A stretch of 64,000 nt of DNA from Gammaproteobacteria bacterium (GTDB lineage Bacteria > Pseudomonadota > Gammaproteobacteria > Steroidobacterales > Woeseiaceae): NCBI GenBank assembly GCA_022600955.1, contig JAHZJK010000003.1, positions 124,001 through 188,000 of the forward strand, written 5' to 3'. This document shows, piece by piece, positions 1 through 8,802 of this stretch (positions within the stretch are counted from its first letter, which is position 1; each line of letters begins with the position of its first letter). Position numbers and translations under genes: made by a program. The notes under the pieces were generated by a model. That model worked only from the letters and a program-made list of their open reading frames with translations, did not search any database and had not been told where the DNA came from.

Positions 1-177
1 TGGAAGGCAAGATTGCCTGCAGGCGGTCAGTCGAATCCGATTAGTTTCGTATCGGGAAAAAATGGCCGACAATATATCGTTTTGGCCGCTGGAGGGCACG
101 TACCAATGAAAACCACACCGGGTGACTACCTGCTTGCATTCTCCTTACCTTCCAGTGTGGTCGACACGACGGAGTAA
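1..177 (+). CDS. C-terminal end of a PQQ-dependent dehydrogenase (cut by window start)
   Basis: The first base is already in frame, and 58 codons run to a TAA at 175-177. The peptide contains the stretches WKARLPAGGQ, NGRQYIVLAAGGH and GDYLLAFSLP, which match the last blade and tail of quinoprotein dehydrogenases of the membrane-bound glucose dehydrogenase/PQQ alcohol dehydrogenase superfamily. That family oxidises an alcohol or sugar in the periplasm and passes electrons to the respiratory chain. The substrate cannot be judged from this fragment. The next gene starts 5 bases downstream on the same strand, so the two are probably co-transcribed. Confidence 0.75.
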   Translation, partial: WKARLPAGGQSNPISFVSGKNGRQYIVLAAGGHVPMKTTPGDYLLAFSLPSSVVDTTE

Positions 178-182
178 TTGCA

Positions 183-959
183 GTGAAGGAATACCAAACA
201 CTGACAGTCGAAGTCGTCAGCGGTCGCGTTGAGGTTGGCCTAAATCGTCCGTTATCGCTGAATGCGATTTCTCCAGACATGTGTTTGGAGCTAATGAGCG
301 TAATGTCAGATGTTCAAGCGGACGCCAGCACCCGGGTCATTGTGTTGTACGGGCACGGTCGGATGTTCAGTTCGGGCGGTGATTTGAAGGCGGAACCCGC
401 CGGCGATTCCGAGCAGGTTCTGGAAACGATTTACAAGCCAGCGCTCCTGTCTATCGTCGATTCACGCGTACCAGTAATAGCTGCAGTCCATGGTGGCGCG
501 GTTGGGGTTGCCGCGGCACTGATGATGTCCTGTGACCTTGTTGTGATGGCCGATACTGGTTTCGTAATGACACCCTTCGTTAGGTTGGGGCTGATTCCGG
601 ATGGCGGTGTGAGCTGGCACCTGCAAAGATACATCGGTAAGCAAAAAGCCGCGGAGGCCATTTTTGGTGGAGAGAAGATTCCAGCGGAAACTTGTCTTGG
701 CGCAGGCATGGTAAACAGGGTAGTCGATGAAGCTCGGGTCGTCTCGGAGGCTCGGACCTGGGCGGATGACATCGCTGCACTGCCGCCGTTGGCTGTAGCC
801 GCTGCGAAAGCCACTCTCAATTACTCGGCTACGAACAACTTGCCAGACTCAATGGCCTTCGAAGCAAGACTGCAAAAAGCACTAGTCGCCAGCCACGACG
901 CGCAAGAAGGCATCGCGGCCTTCAAGGAAAAACGCCAGCCCAAATTCAAAGGACATTAG
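183..959 (+). CDS. enoyl-CoA hydratase/isomerase family protein
   Basis: This 258-residue, full-length crotonase-fold protein starts at GTG 183 with a weak purine-rich site (CGGAG) in front. The two oxyanion-hole segments are visible: FSSGGDLK at about 62-69 and HGGAVGVA at about 103-110. The first glutamate of classical hydratases (in a PE pair) is replaced, since the sequence reads PF at 131-132. The second acidic position is an aspartate (PDGG, 139-142). This makes a delta-isomerase or another crotonase reaction as likely as hydration. The gene lies between a PQQ dehydrogenase tail and an esterase gene that follows 2 bases later, so it is probably part of a small catabolic operon. Confidence 0.85.
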   Translation: MKEYQTLTVEVVSGRVEVGLNRPLSLNAISPDMCLELMSVMSDVQADASTRVIVLYGHGRMFSSGGDLKAEPAGDSEQVLETIYKPALLSIVDSRVPVIAAVHGGAVGVAAALMMSCDLVVMADTGFVMTPFVRLGLIPDGGVSWHLQRYIGKQKAAEAIFGGEKIPAETCLGAGMVNRVVDEARVVSEARTWADDIAALPPLAVAAAKATLNYSATNNLPDSMAFEARLQKALVASHDAQEGIAAFKEKRQPKFKGH

Positions 960-961
960 AT

Positions 962-2008
962 ATGTCGATAAAGCAGTATCTCAGTGGACTGTGGTTCAAA
1001 GTCTCAATGTCATTGCCCGGCCGAGTGCAGGTCATGTTGGCCGGTGGCGAGCCCGTCACAGCGAGAGGCAATAATATGGATCCATCTGTGCAGCTTCTTG
1101 CGCACTTTTCGGCGGCTCATCCGTCGCTTGATACATACCCGATCGATATAGCGCGGGCAGCCGGATCAGCTGGTTACGCGGCTTTATCGCGGCCGCCGCG
1201 ATCAAATGTCGAGACGATCGACCTGGATATCGACAGTTCAAGCGGAACTATTCCGGCCCGACTGACCAGGCCGACTAGCGGCAAGAGAACCGATACGATG
1301 GTGCTCTTTTTCCATCCCGGCGGCTGGGTTATCGGTGATCTGGATAGTGGGCACGCGTTTTGTACGGAGGTTTGTGCCGCGAGCGGAGCGACCGTAATTT
1401 CCGTAGATTATCGTCTTGCTCCAGAGCATCAATTTCCGTGTGCCGCGGACGACGCCATAGCAGCGTACAACTGGGCACTCGAAAACGCTGCTAGCTACGA
1501 CTGCGACCCGGCGAAAATTATCGTAGCGGGTGAAAGCGCTGGCGGAAACCTGGCCGCCGTCGTTTGCCAGCAGGCGAAACTGGCAGGCCGACAACAGCCG
1601 TTGTGTCAGTTCCTCGTGTCGCCAGTGACTGATGTGAAGAATCGAAGCGAGTCATACAAAGACCTGTCAGATGCTTTTCCGCTTACTGCGAGTCTAATGG
1701 AGTGGTTTATTGCTAACTACATTGCCACCGAAGATCAGGCGGGCGATCCAAAAGCTTCGCCCCTTCTTGCCACGGACTTTGCAGGCCTGGCGCCTGCTGT
1801 TGTCGTTACAGCGGGCTTCGATCCGTTGGTCGATGAAGGTGCGGCTTACGCGAGAAAGCTTAAAGAAGGCGGTGCAAGGGTTCAGTATCACTGCGAGACT
1901 GGTGCGGGACACGGTATCCTGACGATGGCGGGCCTGTCCCGATCATGTGGCGCGGCGAGTGATCGCTGCGTCAGGTTATTAGTCGATCAAATTGCGGCGA
2001 CAGCGTAG
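962..2008 (+). CDS. alpha/beta hydrolase, hormone-sensitive lipase (family IV) type
   Basis: This is a 348-residue cytoplasmic carboxylesterase-like protein. The oxyanion motif reads HPGGW (about 118-122), a variant of HGGGW. The nucleophile elbow is GESAGG (190-195), and the acid and base are visible as the D of FDPLVDEG and the H of GAGHGI near the C-terminus, so the triad is complete. The family hydrolyses short acyl esters and lactones. The start codon follows the stop of the preceding crotonase gene by 2 bases, so the two are almost certainly translated from one message. The pair is convergent with the MFS gene of the next operon. The substrate is unknown; an ester made by a Baeyer-Villiger oxidation is a possibility by context only. 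Confidence 0.85.
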   Translation: MSIKQYLSGLWFKVSMSLPGRVQVMLAGGEPVTARGNNMDPSVQLLAHFSAAHPSLDTYPIDIARAAGSAGYAALSRPPRSNVETIDLDIDSSSGTIPARLTRPTSGKRTDTMVLFFHPGGWVIGDLDSGHAFCTEVCAASGATVISVDYRLAPEHQFPCAADDAIAAYNWALENAASYDCDPAKIIVAGESAGGNLAAVVCQQAKLAGRQQPLCQFLVSPVTDVKNRSESYKDLSDAFPLTASLMEWFIANYIATEDQAGDPKASPLLATDFAGLAPAVVVTAGFDPLVDEGAAYARKLKEGGARVQYHCETGAGHGILTMAGLSRSCGAASDRCVRLLVDQIAATA

Positions 2009-2020
2009 GGTCGAAACGCA

Positions 2021-3298
2021 CTAATTCAGATCAGAAGATTCCGAAGTTTCAGAACGCGCGACGCTCTTTGCAAAGTGATGTCGTCCTGCCCACAGCAGGG
2101 CAATGCCTATGGTTCCGAAAATACTCGTCATAACGACAAGAGAGTACAGGATGCCGTCGCGCTCAGTGAAAATGGTGTCGCTTAACCATCCCGTCAGAGG
2201 AGGGCCAAGAGCGTTGCCGACAGACAGGATCAGCATGTAAATTGCGGCGACCTGTGCTCGGACTTCCGGTGGCGCGATGATAGGCAGTGCGGCGAATGAC
2301 AGTCCAAAAGGAACGTTCAGAAATACTAATGCCGGAATGTACAGAAGGAACGCGGCGAGCGCCGTTTGCGCTAACTGAATTGTCAGAACCGTGACAACCA
2401 GACCGATGGCACCCGCAATCGCAATGACAATCAACGCGTCTCGCCGTCCTTTCGCCATCAACTTTTGCGCAAGCATCGCAGAACTCGCAGTGCCAAATGC
2501 GCCAGCGATAATGAACGTCAGCCCGTAGATTATCGATGCGCGCTCCGCAGCGATTCCATGAACGCGCTCAAAGAAAGATGGCGTCCAGAAGACGAACGCG
2601 TAGCCCATGACGACAAGCATCATGAACCCGGCGTGATGAAACAGGATCGTTTGCCAATTGCTGGCGTAAAACTCAACAATCTTACTGCGGTCGGTCTTCT
2701 TCTTGGGAGCTGAAGCGAGTCGAACAGGCTCGCGGATCGTCATCATCAGTAGCATTACAAGAAAGCCGGGCGCACCAACGTATACGAACGCGAGTTGCCA
2801 GGCGCTAACAGATCCGAAGTAGGGCAGAATTACGGGTTCGGCGTCGCGCAAGAAGGACACGACGATTCCACCGAACATAAAGGCAAATCCTGTTCCAAGA
2901 ATTGCACCGCCCTGGAATATCGCCAGAGCAATCGGTATCCGATGTTTTGGAATGACATCGCCGAGCATTGAGTGAGCGCAGGGCGTAAGCGTCGCTTCGC
3001 CGACACCAACGCCGACTCTGGCGAGAAAAAGTGGCCAGAAACTTCGCATCAAACCGCACGCCATTGTGAAAATCGACCAAAAGAAAATACCGATTGAGAC
3101 GATGACCTTGCGGTTTCTTCGGTCAGCAAGCCAGGCGATCGGGTAGCCTGCGATTGCGTAGAACAGTGCGAAGCCACTGTACAGCCAACCCGCTTGGGTA
3201 TCATTGATCCCGAGATCGACCTTCATCGGCTCTATTACCAGCGCGATGATTTGTCGATCGACGAACGAAACGAGCATCGCGACCATCAAGACAAACAC
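2021..3298 (-). CDS. MFS transporter (start region anomalous)
   Basis: This 12-helix major facilitator protein is 425 residues from a formal GTG at 3298. It carries the D-R-Q-I segment after TM1 and the motif-A loop LADRRNRK between TM2 and TM3, typical of organic-anion and aromatic-acid type MFS carriers. It is the last gene of the operon read from 9593. The GTG lies inside TM1: the in-frame codons upstream still encode family-like sequence (PTRYQWWVV), yet there is no ATG, GTG or TTG before an in-frame stop at 3461-3463. An ATG at 3346-3348, about 16 bases after GAGGAG (3365-3370), is out of frame by one base. Either a one-base deletion or sequence error sits just after that ATG, or initiation is unusual. 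The transported substrate is not known. Confidence 0.8.
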   Translation of the reverse strand: MFVLMVAMLVSFVDRQIIALVIEPMKVDLGINDTQAGWLYSGFALFYAIAGYPIAWLADRRNRKVIVSIGIFFWSIFTMACGLMRSFWPLFLARVGVGVGEATLTPCAHSMLGDVIPKHRIPIALAIFQGGAILGTGFAFMFGGIVVSFLRDAEPVILPYFGSVSAWQLAFVYVGAPGFLVMLLMMTIREPVRLASAPKKKTDRSKIVEFYASNWQTILFHHAGFMMLVVMGYAFVFWTPSFFERVHGIAAERASIIYGLTFIIAGAFGTASSAMLAQKLMAKGRRDALIVIAIAGAIGLVVTVLTIQLAQTALAAFLLYIPALVFLNVPFGLSFAALPIIAPPEVRAQVAAIYMLILSVGNALGPPLTGWLSDTIFTERDGILYSLVVMTSIFGTIGIALLWAGRHHFAKSVARSETSESSDLN

Positions 3299-3386
3299 AA
3301 CCCACCACTGGTAGCGCGTGGGCGGGTAATGATGCGGTGTTAGCGCATTGTCCGGTTTGTGCCGCTCCTCAACGGAGCTTGGCTTG

Positions 3387-4340
3387 CTACTTGAGATCGT
3401 TAATGTCCGCCGTTCCCGCTTGCTGGTCCAAGCTCTCCATAGCCCACGGTAAGTCCTTCTTCAGATCAAGGCCATCACCCAGGGTTGCGGCGAAATTCTC
3501 AAATACATAATCAACGTCCCACGGACCGTTGTCGCGACTTTCTAATGTGCGTTCATGGCGCGGTTCATTCCAACGAATATACTTGTATCCATAAGAGCCA
3601 AAATTCCGACCGCTAATTCCCGCCGCTTCAGGTGACGCGAGGTACAAAACCAGACATGCAACCGTATCTGGACGCTGTTCCGGCGGAGCTGCATCGCTGG
3701 GTTTGACGTCGGCTGCCGGATAATAGGAGTCAGCCATTCGCGTCATCGACGCCTGTGTCATACAGTTTGCAGTAACTCCGTAACTTATCATCGCGTTCGC
3801 GATGGCGCGGGTCATACTGAGCACGGCGCCCTTCGCGGCGGCATAGCCAAATGTATCCGGGACTCCGGACATTGCAGAGTCAGAAGTGAAATTGATAAGG
3901 CGGCCATATCCGCCATGATCTTTCCAATGCAATGCCGCAAAGTGGCTCGTATGCATCATGCCGTCCATATGGACTTTTCTTAAAGCGTCCCAGTCATCGC
4001 GTGTAATGCTGGCGACTGTATTAACGCGGAAATTTCCGGCAACTTTAACCAGAATATCCAGTTTTCCGAATGCACTGACGGTGTCGTCGATCATCGCTTT
4101 GGCATCATCCCAGCAGGATACATCGCAAGCGATGGCCATCGCTGTTCCACCGGCATCGGTGATCTCCTTAACAACCCTTTCGGCAGGCTCGCTGCTTGAT
4201 CCACTGCCATCGACCTGACTGCCGTTGTCTGCGATGACCACTTTGGCACCTTGTTCTGCCAATAGAAGTGCTATGCATCGCCCCACGCCGCGGGCAGCAC
4301 CTGTGACTATCGCTACTTTGCCTTCGACTTTGCCTGCCAT
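3387..4340 (-). CDS. SDR family oxidoreductase with C-terminal extension
   Basis: This 317-residue NAD(P)-dependent short-chain dehydrogenase starts at ATG 4340, chosen because CAGGAGA lies 8 bases upstream; a further in-frame upstream ATG has no such site. The Rossmann motif TGAARGVGR is near the N-terminus, followed by a GSGSSSEPAERVV insertion like that of the dehydrogenase domain of multifunctional enzyme type 2 (17-beta-HSD4). The catalytic serine (TSDSA) and YAAAK follow. About 60 residues extend past the usual SDR end. The family oxidises 3-hydroxyacyl-CoA or other secondary alcohols. Within an operon with enoyl-CoA hydratase and thiolase-like genes, a 3-hydroxyacyl-CoA dehydrogenase role is reasonable but inferred. 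It overlaps the upstream coding sequence of the MFS gene. Confidence 0.85.
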   Translation of the reverse strand: MAGKVEGKVAIVTGAARGVGRCIALLLAEQGAKVVIADNGSQVDGSGSSSEPAERVVKEITDAGGTAMAIACDVSCWDDAKAMIDDTVSAFGKLDILVKVAGNFRVNTVASITRDDWDALRKVHMDGMMHTSHFAALHWKDHGGYGRLINFTSDSAMSGVPDTFGYAAAKGAVLSMTRAIANAMISYGVTANCMTQASMTRMADSYYPAADVKPSDAAPPEQRPDTVACLVLYLASPEAAGISGRNFGSYGYKYIRWNEPRHERTLESRDNGPWDVDYVFENFAATLGDGLDLKKDLPWAMESLDQQAGTADINDLK

Positions 4341-4473
4341 CCTACGTCTCCTGTTATTTCTTCGGTTCGCGCGCTTAGTCCACGCGGTCGCACGATGCTG
4401 TGCGTTAATCATACATGCCATAGAGATGTCTACGGCTTGTCACAAGAGCGAATTCGATTCGCATTTATGCGCG

Positions 4474-5583
4474 CTATAAGTCCAGAGTTGCTGCGACTCT
4501 TTCAACTGCGTCGATGTAATCCTCCATCAATGACTGGAATACTTGTCTGACGGATAATTCGTCGTTCAGCATTCCGATCACCTGACCGGCAGGGTATGAC
4601 ACCATCTCCTCGATGGAGAAATGCGCAAACCGCTCGGCTGCGTCGCTTGTCAGTAAATATTGCAAAGGAAATGGGAGCGGTTTCGGCGCGTCGTCGGCAT
4701 CCCAAGCAGCGGTAAAGCCGCTTTTGATCATTCGGTTCGGCTTGCCACTCATACAGCGAGAGCGAACGGTGTCCTTGGATGTACTGGCGATAACCTTGCT
4801 GCGTTGAATTGGCGTAAGTTCGCTCTGTTGGGTGGGCAACCACAGCGATCCGGTCCACACACCTTCTGCCCCCAATGCGATGGCTGCAGCGATTTGCGCG
4901 CCGGAACCGATTCCACCCGCCGCCAGTACTGGCATTGGCGATACTTCTTTGACGACCTGCGGTGTCAGCACGAGCGTCGAAATATCGCCTGTGTGTCCCG
5001 CTGCTTCGCCACCGACGGCAATGACGATATCGCAGCCCGCGGCTTTGTGTTTCGCAGCATGCTTGGCCTCACCAGCCATTGCAGCTACGCGGATATTGTG
5101 AGATCGGCACAGCTCCATGACCTCTGGCGGGGGTGTCCCAAGCGCGTTCGCGTAAAAAGTGATTTTCTTGTGCTTTTCCAGCGTGGTCCGCAGCATTTCG
5201 ATGGGACGATCGCCTATCGTCGCGCCGTCTTCGGCACTCGCCAGATGCCCCACATGGTCAGGTGGAAGCTCCGGAACGTCGTTTTCACTGAGAAGCGCTT
5301 TGATGAATTCCTGGTGTTCGTCAGGAATCATGGCTTTCAGCTTCTCCGTATCATCTTCTTCAATGCGACTCGCCGGAATAAGAAAGTCAATTCCATATTT
5401 GTAATCACCAATATTGCGGTCAATCCAGTTGAGTTCCTCTTCCAGTCGTTCGGGCGTAAATCCAACCGCACCGAGAACGCCAAATCCTCCACTCTTCGAA
5501 ACCTCAACCACTACATCGCGGCAATGACTAAAAGCAAATATTGGGACATCAATATCCAACATTTCGCATACAGAAGTTCTCAT
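4474..5583 (-). CDS. nitronate monooxygenase family (2-nitropropane dioxygenase-like) flavoprotein
   Basis: This 369-residue TIM-barrel FMN protein starts at ATG 5583, with GAGAGGA just upstream; a longer reading to 5652 would overlap the preceding ligase gene. The N-terminus has the family pattern (DVPIF then GGFGVLGA). The FMN and catalytic segment GGEAAGHTG and the phosphate-binding AAGGIGSG are present. Members oxidise nitronates or act as enoyl-type reductases, and many sit in fatty-acid and steroid catabolic operons where their substrate is not known. The gene lies between an acyl-CoA ligase (22-base gap) and an SDR (133-base gap). The true substrate cannot be read from sequence. Confidence 0.85.
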   Translation of the reverse strand: MRTSVCEMLDIDVPIFAFSHCRDVVVEVSKSGGFGVLGAVGFTPERLEEELNWIDRNIGDYKYGIDFLIPASRIEEDDTEKLKAMIPDEHQEFIKALLSENDVPELPPDHVGHLASAEDGATIGDRPIEMLRTTLEKHKKITFYANALGTPPPEVMELCRSHNIRVAAMAGEAKHAAKHKAAGCDIVIAVGGEAAGHTGDISTLVLTPQVVKEVSPMPVLAAGGIGSGAQIAAAIALGAEGVWTGSLWLPTQQSELTPIQRSKVIASTSKDTVRSRCMSGKPNRMIKSGFTAAWDADDAPKPLPFPLQYLLTSDAAERFAHFSIEEMVSYPAGQVIGMLNDELSVRQVFQSLMEDYIDAVERVAATLDL

Positions 5584-5605
5584 AAATTCCTCTCTTGATT
5601 TAGCA

Positions 5606-7225
5606 CTAGGTGTTGTGTTTTTCTCGCCGCACATCGATGCCGTGATCGCCACGGAACCAGGTGTCCGCTGTTATGCCCTCGGCACGTAGCAGATCTTTTC
5701 GAATTTTCTGCGTAGGTGTCTTGGGCAGTTCAGGCATTACCCGGATGTAGCTCGGCAGCATGAAGTGGGCCATTCTGCTTTCCAGGAATCGAAACAGATC
5801 CATAGGGTCGAGCTCTCTGCCTTGTAGTGCTGACACCACGATCATGACTTCGTCTTCCGAAAATTCACTCGGTACCGGAATGGCGGCGGCATCGGCAACG
5901 TCCGGGTACATTGACACTTCTGACTCCACTTCGAATGACGAAATGTTCTCGCCACGCCGGCGAATGCTGTCTTTAACACGGTCGACAAAGAAGTAATTGT
6001 TGTCTTCGTCATATCGGAATGCATCGCCAGTATGAAACCATCCGTTTCGCCAGGCGATGGCTGTGGCTTCGAAATTCTTGTAATAACCACTGTTCATGGA
6101 CCAAGGCCGATCCGTTCGAATAATCAACTCGCCAACTGTGCCCGGCGGGACGATTTGGTCGTGCTCGTCGACGACACGCACTTCGATACCGGGCCTCGGC
6201 TTGCCGCAGGTGCCGAGTTTCTCGGGATTGATTTCCGACATTAATGGCGAACAGGCCTCTGTCATGTTGAATGCCGTACGCATGCGGAGGCCGTGGCGAT
6301 TGGCTAAAGCGATTGCATCCGCGTTCCACGGTACGGTAATTACATGTCGCAGCGAATGTTCCTTGTCATTGGTTGCTGGGGGGAGTTTTAGGAGAAAGGG
6401 CGTCATTGCGCCGAGCAGGCAAGCCATGGTTATTTGATGTTGTCGTATGACCGGCCAAAACTGGTCCGTGCTGAAGCTGTCGACGACAACGCATGAGCAT
6501 CCGTGAGTAATCGCCGATGCGATCAATACGGTACCGCCAACATGGAACAGCGGCAGGTTTATGAGAATGCGATCGGAACCAACAAGAAAGTCGTACGCCT
6601 CTGCACCTGTCGTGTAGGTTTGCACGTACGATGACAGCACGGCCTTGGAAGGGCCGGTCGTTCCCGATGTAAAAATGATGTACATGGGATGAGATGGGTG
6701 ATGGCCATTTTCGCGGACGTCATCGCTGGTGTCAGGCGCTTCGTCTGGCCCGAATAAGGTTGATTCAGAATGGGTGTCGACATTCCTGAGTTGGCAGGCG
6801 CCATGTGTGACGACTACATCACTTAGTTCGGGACCGAGATCGATATCGTTCAGTCGTGGCGCCAGGTCCGCGTGACATACCATCAGTTTGGCGTCCGACA
6901 GCTGAACGAGGTTTTGCAGTAGCATGCCTTTGTATGCCGTGTTCATCGGTACGTATACGGCGCCCAGGTAATTCAGGGCAAACCAGGTCAGAACCGCCTC
7001 GGTATTGTTGGGTTGCCACGAGAGCACATGGTCGCCGGCGCTGACGCCCAGTCGCTGCATGCGGGCTGCGGTGGCGCGCGTTTGCCCCAGAACATCGGAC
7101 CAACTCCATTCGAGCCCGTTTTCAAAAATCAGCGCGACGTCATCGGGTTTCTCGCGAGCCCATTTTTCAATGAGCGGGCCAAGGACACAAGACTCACGTG
7201 ATGGAATATCGAAAGCGTGACTCAT
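5606..7225 (-). CDS. AMP-dependent acyl-CoA synthetase (CaiC-like)
   Basis: This 539-residue ANL-superfamily ligase starts at ATG 7225, which overlaps the stop of the DUF35 gene as ATGA. The P-loop IIFTSGTTGPSKAV, the A5-like FNMTEACSP, the GWFHTGDAF core and the hinge DRVKDSIRRRGENIS are intact, and the adenylation lysine lies in TPTQKIRKD near the C-terminus. RRRGENISSFEVE is characteristic of crotonobetaine/carnitine-CoA ligase-like enzymes. It would activate a carboxylic acid to its CoA thioester at the expense of ATP, feeding the hydratase, dehydrogenase and thiolase-like proteins of the same operon. The acid is unknown. Confidence 0.9.
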   Translation of the reverse strand: MSHAFDIPSRESCVLGPLIEKWAREKPDDVALIFENGLEWSWSDVLGQTRATAARMQRLGVSAGDHVLSWQPNNTEAVLTWFALNYLGAVYVPMNTAYKGMLLQNLVQLSDAKLMVCHADLAPRLNDIDLGPELSDVVVTHGACQLRNVDTHSESTLFGPDEAPDTSDDVRENGHHPSHPMYIIFTSGTTGPSKAVLSSYVQTYTTGAEAYDFLVGSDRILINLPLFHVGGTVLIASAITHGCSCVVVDSFSTDQFWPVIRQHQITMACLLGAMTPFLLKLPPATNDKEHSLRHVITVPWNADAIALANRHGLRMRTAFNMTEACSPLMSEINPEKLGTCGKPRPGIEVRVVDEHDQIVPPGTVGELIIRTDRPWSMNSGYYKNFEATAIAWRNGWFHTGDAFRYDEDNNYFFVDRVKDSIRRRGENISSFEVESEVSMYPDVADAAAIPVPSEFSEDEVMIVVSALQGRELDPMDLFRFLESRMAHFMLPSYIRVMPELPKTPTQKIRKDLLRAEGITADTWFRGDHGIDVRREKHNT

Positions 7226-7626
7226 AGCGCGACCCAAACAGGGGTTGCTTCGTCGGGCCCGTTGTCTTGAAAAGCGACTTTGACGTTCTGTCCAATAGCG
7301 ATGTTTCCGGCTTCGCCGTCATAACGGAGGCTGAGGGTCGGCCCTTCGCCGAGTACAGCTGTTGCTACAGCATATGGCAGCAGTTTCTTGAAACCGTCGT
7401 GACTGCTTTCGGTAACAACCGCAAAGCTCTTAACTGTTGCGATTCCATCGCTGTGACGCCATTCAGTCTTTGCATAGCAGTTCGGACAGTATCTATAGCC
7501 AGTAAAGCTGAACTGATCGCAGTTTCCGCAATGCTGCAGCATGAATTCACCGTGCTTGGCGGCGTCGAAAAAACCAGCGGTACCGTCAGTTCGAATCGGA
7601 GTCGGGCGTTTTTCGTCTCTGGGCAT
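7222..7626 (-). CDS. DUF35 OB-fold/zinc-ribbon protein
   Basis: This 134-residue protein has an N-terminal rubredoxin-like zinc ribbon (CGNC then CPNC, about residues 33-53) followed by a DUF35 OB fold with the sequence ATVKSFAVV. Its start codon directly abuts the stop of the thiolase-like gene and its own stop overlaps the next start. DUF35 proteins bind thiolase-fold partners; in steroid side-chain catabolism the Ltp2/ChsH2 pair forms a retro-aldolase. The tight linkage here points to a complex with the 7627-8802 product. It is one of two such pairs in the window. Confidence 0.88.
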   Translation of the reverse strand: MPRDEKRPTPIRTDGTAGFFDAAKHGEFMLQHCGNCDQFSFTGYRYCPNCYAKTEWRHSDGIATVKSFAVVTESSHDGFKKLLPYAVATAVLGEGPTLSLRYDGEAGNIAIGQNVKVAFQDNGPDEATPVWVAL

Positions 7627-8802
7627 TTAAATGTCTGCCCCCAAGACGAGGCTTGCATGATATTGCAGGGCGCCGCCATTGCCGCTGACGAGCGTCAAAT
7701 CGTGTTTTGGCACTTGTCTCTCTCCTGCCTGCCCCCGAGTTTGAATGATTGCCTCGGAAATTGGTGTCATGCCCCACATGTAATAACCTGACAATTGCCC
7801 ACCGCCCGTATTCGTGGGCAGGTCACCGCCGGGGCCAAGTCGACCATTGGAGAATGCTTCGCCGCCTTCGCCTTTTGCGCAGTAGCCGTAGTCTTCCAAC
7901 GTGACAAGCGTCGTATACGTAAAGCAATCGTATATTTGCCGAATATCTATGTCGTCAAGTTCAGCGCCCGCCATCTGCAAAGCTTGCAGACCGGACATCC
8001 TGGCGCCGGTATGAATCATTCGATCATCACGGTCCCCGGGGTGGCCCTGACCCCAACCGAGTATTCGGACAGGTGGCTGCTTCAGGTCCCGGGCGCGTTC
8101 GAGGCTGGTAACAATAACCGCTATCCCGCCGTTGGAAACCACGCAGCAATCAAGCAGATGAAGTGGGTCAGCGATCATTCTGGATTCTTGATGGTCGGTG
8201 ACAGTAATCGGATCACGCTTTTGTGCGAACGGGTTCATGGTAGCCCACGCTCTCGTTGCAACCGCGATCTCCGCGAGGTGCTCGCTCGTGGTGCCGTATT
8301 CCTCCATGTGTTGCCGTGCGGCCATCGCAAACTGTGTCGCCGCATTCAGAATACCGGACGGCCCGTTCAAACTCTCGATGCCTGTGCCGACGTTGATCGC
8401 CGTTCCGTAACCCGCGGTCGGGTTTTCCTGCAGGGGCGCATCTGCGAAAACGCAGACTACGGCATCGGTCTGGCCCGAGGCGCACGTCAAAGCGGCGTAT
8501 TGCAACATCGATGCAGCCGTAGCACCGTAGGCGTTCATCTCGTTAACAAGTTTCAAGTCTTGCATGCCGAGTGCTTTTTGTAAGTGCATGCTGACTGCAT
8601 CAGACATATTCAGGTACGAGCAAAGTCCGCCACTGATCAGCAGACCGTCGATATCATTCTTGTCCAGACCAGAATCGTCGAGAGCCAGCGCAACAGCCTG
8701 CACAGCAAAATCCATTGCCGATTGCCCATAGACACGACCCATGTCGGTCATACCAAGTCCTGCGACGGCAGCAATATTCTGATTCCCTGGAGCACCTGTC
8801 AC
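7627..8802 (-). CDS. thiolase-fold protein lacking the nucleophilic cysteine (possible acyl-CoA aldolase)
   Basis: This 391-residue protein of the SCP-x/lipid-transfer thiolase type starts at GTG 8802, overlapping the previous stop by one codon position (TAGTG). Aligned by eye on VExxCASG, the position of the nucleophilic Cys is Gly93 (NAYGATAAS). Near the C-terminus the usual GHP segment reads GYYMWGM. Both changes argue against normal thiolysis. With its DUF35 partner gene abutting, the best comparison is the Ltp2-type retro-aldolase that releases a short acyl-CoA from a beta-hydroxyacyl-CoA. That function is inferred; a thiolase-like scaffold without activity is the alternative. Confidence 0.85.
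   Translation of the reverse strand: MTGAPGNQNIAAVAGLGMTDMGRVYGQSAMDFAVQAVALALDDSGLDKNDIDGLLISGGLCSYLNMSDAVSMHLQKALGMQDLKLVNEMNAYGATAASMLQYAALTCASGQTDAVVCVFADAPLQENPTAGYGTAINVGTGIESLNGPSGILNAATQFAMAARQHMEEYGTTSEHLAEIAVATRAWATMNPFAQKRDPITVTDHQESRMIADPLHLLDCCVVSNGGIAVIVTSLERARDLKQPPVRILGWGQGHPGDRDDRMIHTGARMSGLQALQMAGAELDDIDIRQIYDCFTYTTLVTLEDYGYCAKGEGGEAFSNGRLGPGGDLPTNTGGGQLSGYYMWGMTPISEAIIQTRGQAGERQVPKHDLTLVSGNGGALQYHASLVLGADI

Noticed and set aside
4660..5598. Long open frame on the plus strand opposite the nitronate monooxygenase gene
   Set aside because: It is antisense to a clear gene, has low-complexity arginine-rich sequence and no ribosome site or family signature.
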